Positions 61,867 to 64,000 of a DNA stretch of 64,000 bases are shown here, piece by piece. This DNA comes from Solirubrobacteraceae bacterium (GTDB lineage Bacteria; Actinomycetota; Thermoleophilia; Solirubrobacterales; Solirubrobacteraceae), in the NCBI GenBank assembly GCA_031177685.1, contig JAPSGI010000007.1, positions 62,001-126,000 on the forward strand, written 5' to 3'. Position 1 is the first letter of the stretch. Every line of letters begins with the position of its first letter. Below the pieces are notes generated by a model. That model was not told the origin of the DNA. It did not search any database and saw only the letters and a program-made list of their open reading frames with translations. Both the position numbers and the translations under genes were made by a program.

Positions 61867-61872
61867 AGGGTA
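61867..61872 (-). promoter_or_regulatory. ettA: -10-like TACCCT before ettA
   Basis: On the minus strand TACCCT ends 8 bp before GTG 61858. It overlaps the last codons region of fetB by only the gap, so ettA can be read separately from fetAB. Confidence 0.4.
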
Positions 61873-61873
61873 G

Positions 61874-62650
61874 CTACTGCGGCTCGGGCGGCTCGCGCAG
61901 CTGGTGCGCCGGCGTGAAGAAGTTGCGATACGTCAGCGCCATCGCGGTCAGGGCGGCCAGAGACACCGCGCCCAGCAGCGCGTAGAGGATCACCAGCTGC
62001 AGGCGCACCGCGTCCACGGGCTCGGCGCCGGCCAGCAGCGAGCCGACCATGATCCCGGGGAAGGCGACCAGCCCGGTCGTCTTGGTCTGGTCGATCAGCG
62101 GGATCATCCCCGAGCGCAGGCTGGAGCGGATCAGGGTCCGCGCCGCCTCGGTCGCGGTCGCCCCCAGGGCGAGGGTCGCCTCGATCTCGCGCGCGCGAGC
62201 CGCGACCTCGTCACCCAGCCGGTTGAGCGCCACCGCCGAGGCGGTCATCGCGTTGCCGATCACGATCCCTCCGACGGGTACCAGGAAGCGCGCCTCCGGC
62301 TCGAACACGCCCAGCGCCACGACGAGGCCCAGCGTGGACGCGCCCGCCAGCGACAGCGCGACCAGCAGTGGCCAGAACGCGCCCGGCACGCCGCGGGCGC
62401 GGTGGCGGGCGGTCAGGGTGCCGACGAGAACCATGACCGCGATCAGCGCGAACACGAACACCAGGCGGTCGCTCTCGAAGATCAGCTCGATGACGAAGCC
62501 CACCGCGGTCAGCTGGACGAACGCGCGGGCGGCGGCCACCGCGATCTCGCCCTCCAGGCGCGCGCGCTCCCACACCGACACGCCGATCGCCACCGCCACG
62601 AGCGCCAGCGCGCCCGCCACCTCGGCGAGCCCGACCTCGGAGCCGCTCAT
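61874..62650 (-). CDS. fetB: FetB-type ABC permease (metal/iron export family)
   Basis: 258 residues with about seven hydrophobic helices. The UPF0014/FetB pattern is clear: ARAFVQLTAVGFVIELIF, PVGGIVIGNAMTASAVALNR and ATLALGATATEAARTLIRSSLRSGMIP in parts, then MVGSLLAGAEPVDAVRLQLV. In E. coli FetAB relieves iron and oxidative stress by export. Its ATG overlaps the stop of the ATPase gene by four bases. Substrate in this organism is inferred. Confidence 0.88.
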   Translation of the reverse strand: MSGSEVGLAEVAGALALVAVAIGVSVWERARLEGEIAVAAARAFVQLTAVGFVIELIFESDRLVFVFALIAVMVLVGTLTARHRARGVPGAFWPLLVALSLAGASTLGLVVALGVFEPEARFLVPVGGIVIGNAMTASAVALNRLGDEVAARAREIEATLALGATATEAARTLIRSSLRSGMIPLIDQTKTTGLVAFPGIMVGSLLAGAEPVDAVRLQLVILYALLGAVSLAALTAMALTYRNFFTPAHQLREPPEPQ

Positions 62651-63273
62651 GCCAGCCGGCCGTCCTCGATCCGGAACACCTCGTCGGCCAGGCGCTGGGC
62701 CTGCCCCTCGTCGTGGGTGACCAGCACGTAGGAGAGTCCGAGCCGCCGGCGCAGGTCCAGCAGGGTCGCCTCCACCGCGTCGCGGGATGCGACGTCCAGC
62801 GCCGACGTGGGCTCGTCCAGCAGCAGCACGCGCGGCTCCAGCGCCAGCGCGCGGGCCAGCATCACCCGCTGCTGCTCGCCCACCGACAGCCGACCGGCGT
62901 CGCGCTCGGCGAAGCTCTCGTCCAGGCCGGCCAGGCGCAGGGCGCGCGGCACGTCCGCGGGCCGGCCCGCCAGCCGAGGGCCCAGCGCGACGTTCTCCGC
63001 GACGCTCCCCTCGCGCAGCGCCGGGAGCTGCGGCACGAGCCCGACCTCCCGTCGCAGGTCGAGCACGTCGCGCTCGCGCACGTCGGCGCCGCCGTAGAGG
63101 ACGGCGCCCGCGTCGGGGTCCATGAGCCGGTTGAGCAGCCGCAGCAGCGTGGACTTCCCGGAGCCCGACGGACCGGCCACGCAGCTGGCCCCGTCCGCCA
63201 GCCGCACGCTGAGGCCGTCCAGCACCGTGCGCCCGCCCCGGCGGGCTGTCACGTCGCGCAACTCGAAGGGCAC
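62647..63273 (-). CDS. fetA: FetA-type ABC transporter ATPase
   Basis: 208 residues, start GTG 63273. Walker A GPSGSGKSTL, Q-loop VGLVPQLPAL, an unusual signature LSVGEQQRVMLARAL (Val in place of the first Gly) as common in FetA relatives, and DEPTSALD. It powers the FetB permease, whose gene overlaps it. A GATAAT -10 lies 6 bp before the start on the minus strand. The divergent J-domain gene starts 41 bp away. Confidence 0.88.
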   Translation of the reverse strand: MPFELRDVTARRGGRTVLDGLSVRLADGASCVAGPSGSGKSTLLRLLNRLMDPDAGAVLYGGADVRERDVLDLRREVGLVPQLPALREGSVAENVALGPRLAGRPADVPRALRLAGLDESFAERDAGRLSVGEQQRVMLARALALEPRVLLLDEPTSALDVASRDAVEATLLDLRRRLGLSYVLVTHDEGQAQRLADEVFRIEDGRLA

Positions 63274-63279
63274 CGCGGG

Positions 63280-63285
63280 ATTATC
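63280..63285 (-). promoter_or_regulatory. fetA: -10 GATAAT of fetAB
   Basis: On the minus strand GATAAT, close to the TATAAT consensus, ends 6 bp before GTG 63273. No ribosome binding site lies between. Confidence 0.45.
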
Positions 63286-63299
63286 TCGGCGCCGGCCGC

Positions 63300-63305
63300 T
63301 ACCGT
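63300..63305 (+). promoter_or_regulatory. -10-like TACCGT before the J-domain gene
   Basis: TACCGT ends 9 bp before ATG 63315. The opposite promoter for fetA lies 14 bp to its left. Confidence 0.35.
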
Positions 63306-63314
63306 TTGACCGGC

Positions 63315-64000
63315 ATGAGCGAGATCCTCGACGTCGAGCAGGCCCTGCTGCTGCTGGAGCTCGAGCCGCCCTTCGACCAGCGGGCGGTCCAGCTGGCGCG
63401 CCGGCGCCAGGCCAAGCGCTGGCACCCGGACCTCGCGCCGGCCGGCAAGCAGGTCGAGCACGAGCGCCACCTGAAGGCGATCAACCGCGCCGCCGACCAG
63501 CTGGAGTCGCTGGCCGAGGGCTCGCGGGGCGGTCGCGTCTCCGCCAACGCGGTGCGCGCCAGCGCCGCCGCCGCGCGCGCGGCCCGCGCCGAGGCGGGGC
63601 GCCGCGCCTACGAGGCCGAGCAGCGGGCGCGCGAGCACGCCGCCGAGCGCGAGCGCCACGACCCGTTCGGCGACCGCGTCCCGGACCACTCCGTCGTCCA
63701 CCGCTACGCACGCTGCCTCTCCTATCCCGAGTGGGGCGTGGGCAGCGTCACCGGCATCTTCTTTTCCGGCGAGGGCGACGACGTGCAGCAGTGGGCGCGC
63801 ATGAAGTTCCAGGTCGGCGTGCGCACCGTCCCCGCCGGCTCCCTGCAGTTCGTGGACTTCTCCAAGCCCGACGCGGGCGCCGACCGCGTCCAGCGCTTCA
63901 TGACGGCCGCCCAGCACGCGATGGCCGAGGGCGACTTCCCGCTCGCCGCGCAGCGCCTGGTCTACGCCCGCGACGCCGAGCCCGCCAACGCGGCGGTGCT
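63315..64000 (+). CDS. J-domain protein, 3' end outside the window
   Basis: At least 228 residues. The N-terminal J domain begins EILDVEQALLLLELEP and contains the H-P-D tripeptide in KRWHPDLAP, followed by HERHLKAINRAADQLES. A long charged helix (EAGRRAYEAEQRAREH) separates it from a compact domain with HSVVHRYARCLSYPEWGVG. The last visible part, AMAEGDFPLAAQRLVYARDAEP, starts a TPR-like repeat that runs past the edge. It would recruit and stimulate DnaK for particular clients. No dnaK gene is near. Confidence 0.82.
   Translation, partial: MSEILDVEQALLLLELEPPFDQRAVQLARRRQAKRWHPDLAPAGKQVEHERHLKAINRAADQLESLAEGSRGGRVSANAVRASAAAARAARAEAGRRAYEAEQRAREHAAERERHDPFGDRVPDHSVVHRYARCLSYPEWGVGSVTGIFFSGEGDDVQQWARMKFQVGVRTVPAGSLQFVDFSKPDAGADRVQRFMTAAQHAMAEGDFPLAAQRLVYARDAEPANAAV

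Overview
The window is very GC-rich, densely coded DNA from an actinobacterium. F420-dependent and ethylmalonyl-CoA-pathway enzymes, DUF2510 and Rpf-like proteins, GTP-type PEP carboxykinase and many GTG starts fit Actinomycetota. The mixture looks most like class Thermoleophilia (Solirubrobacterales), but that placement is inference. There is no phage, IS element, CRISPR array, rRNA or tRNA that I can see, and no gap above 300 bp without a gene. It reads as ordinary chromosome.

Layout. 1-3.5 kb: an R2-like diiron protein cut by the window edge, a DnaQ/GIY-YIG nuclease and small proteins. 3.5-8.5 kb: a MarR regulator with its MFS exporter under two palindromic sites, crotonyl-CoA carboxylase/reductase (ccr) with two unknown genes, and a 5'-truncated S53 protease remnant. 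8.5-14.7 kb (minus strand): PPOX-like protein, clpS, an aldehyde dehydrogenase/GMC oxidase pair, a vapBC pair and an MBL hydrolase. 14.8-19.4 kb: membrane protein, ethylmalonyl-CoA mutase (ecm), meaB and two small genes. 19.4-22.6 kb: P450, DUF2203, LLM oxidoreductase, lipoprotein. 22.6-27.7 kb: moaA, a CopC-CopD fusion, two TlpA-type thioredoxins and CcdA. 28-35.5 kb: crotonase-fold protein, DUF4242 protein, secreted coiled-coil protein, pckG, amine oxidase, MaoC hydratase, cysteine hydrolase. 35.5-39.7 kb: a second vapBC, then mcl-mtkA-mtkB-ferredoxin. 39.7-49.4 kb: an envelope and signalling block (3D-domain protein, polysaccharide deacetylase, response regulator, sigma/anti-sigma fusion, secreted proteins, glycoside hydrolase, GGDEF protein, histidine kinase). 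49.5-64 kb: Fpg-like protein, acnA, AbiEi/DUF559 protein, Rpf-like lytic enzyme, second glycoside hydrolase, CBS protein with ArsB/NhaD transporter, M42 peptidase, HAD phosphatase, ettA, fetBA and a J-domain protein cut by the right edge.

How the genes work together. ccr, ecm, meaB, a MaoC hydratase and an mcl-type lyase, lying in separate places, cover much of the ethylmalonyl-CoA route for C2 assimilation; pckG and acnA supply linked central steps. The mcl gene sits in an operon with a malate-CoA-ligase-like pair and a FixX-like ferredoxin, the most interesting metabolic unit here. CcdA and the TlpA proteins look like an extracytoplasmic thiol-redox set next to copper handling.

Two architectural habits recur. 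Convergent gene pairs very often end in an interlocked four-base stop (CTAG, once TTAG), so there is no room for a terminator between them. Many genes have a TANNNT -10 hexamer 6-10 bp before the start codon and no Shine-Dalgarno sequence, which suggests leaderless mRNAs; some divergent pairs share the central TA of back-to-back -10 elements.
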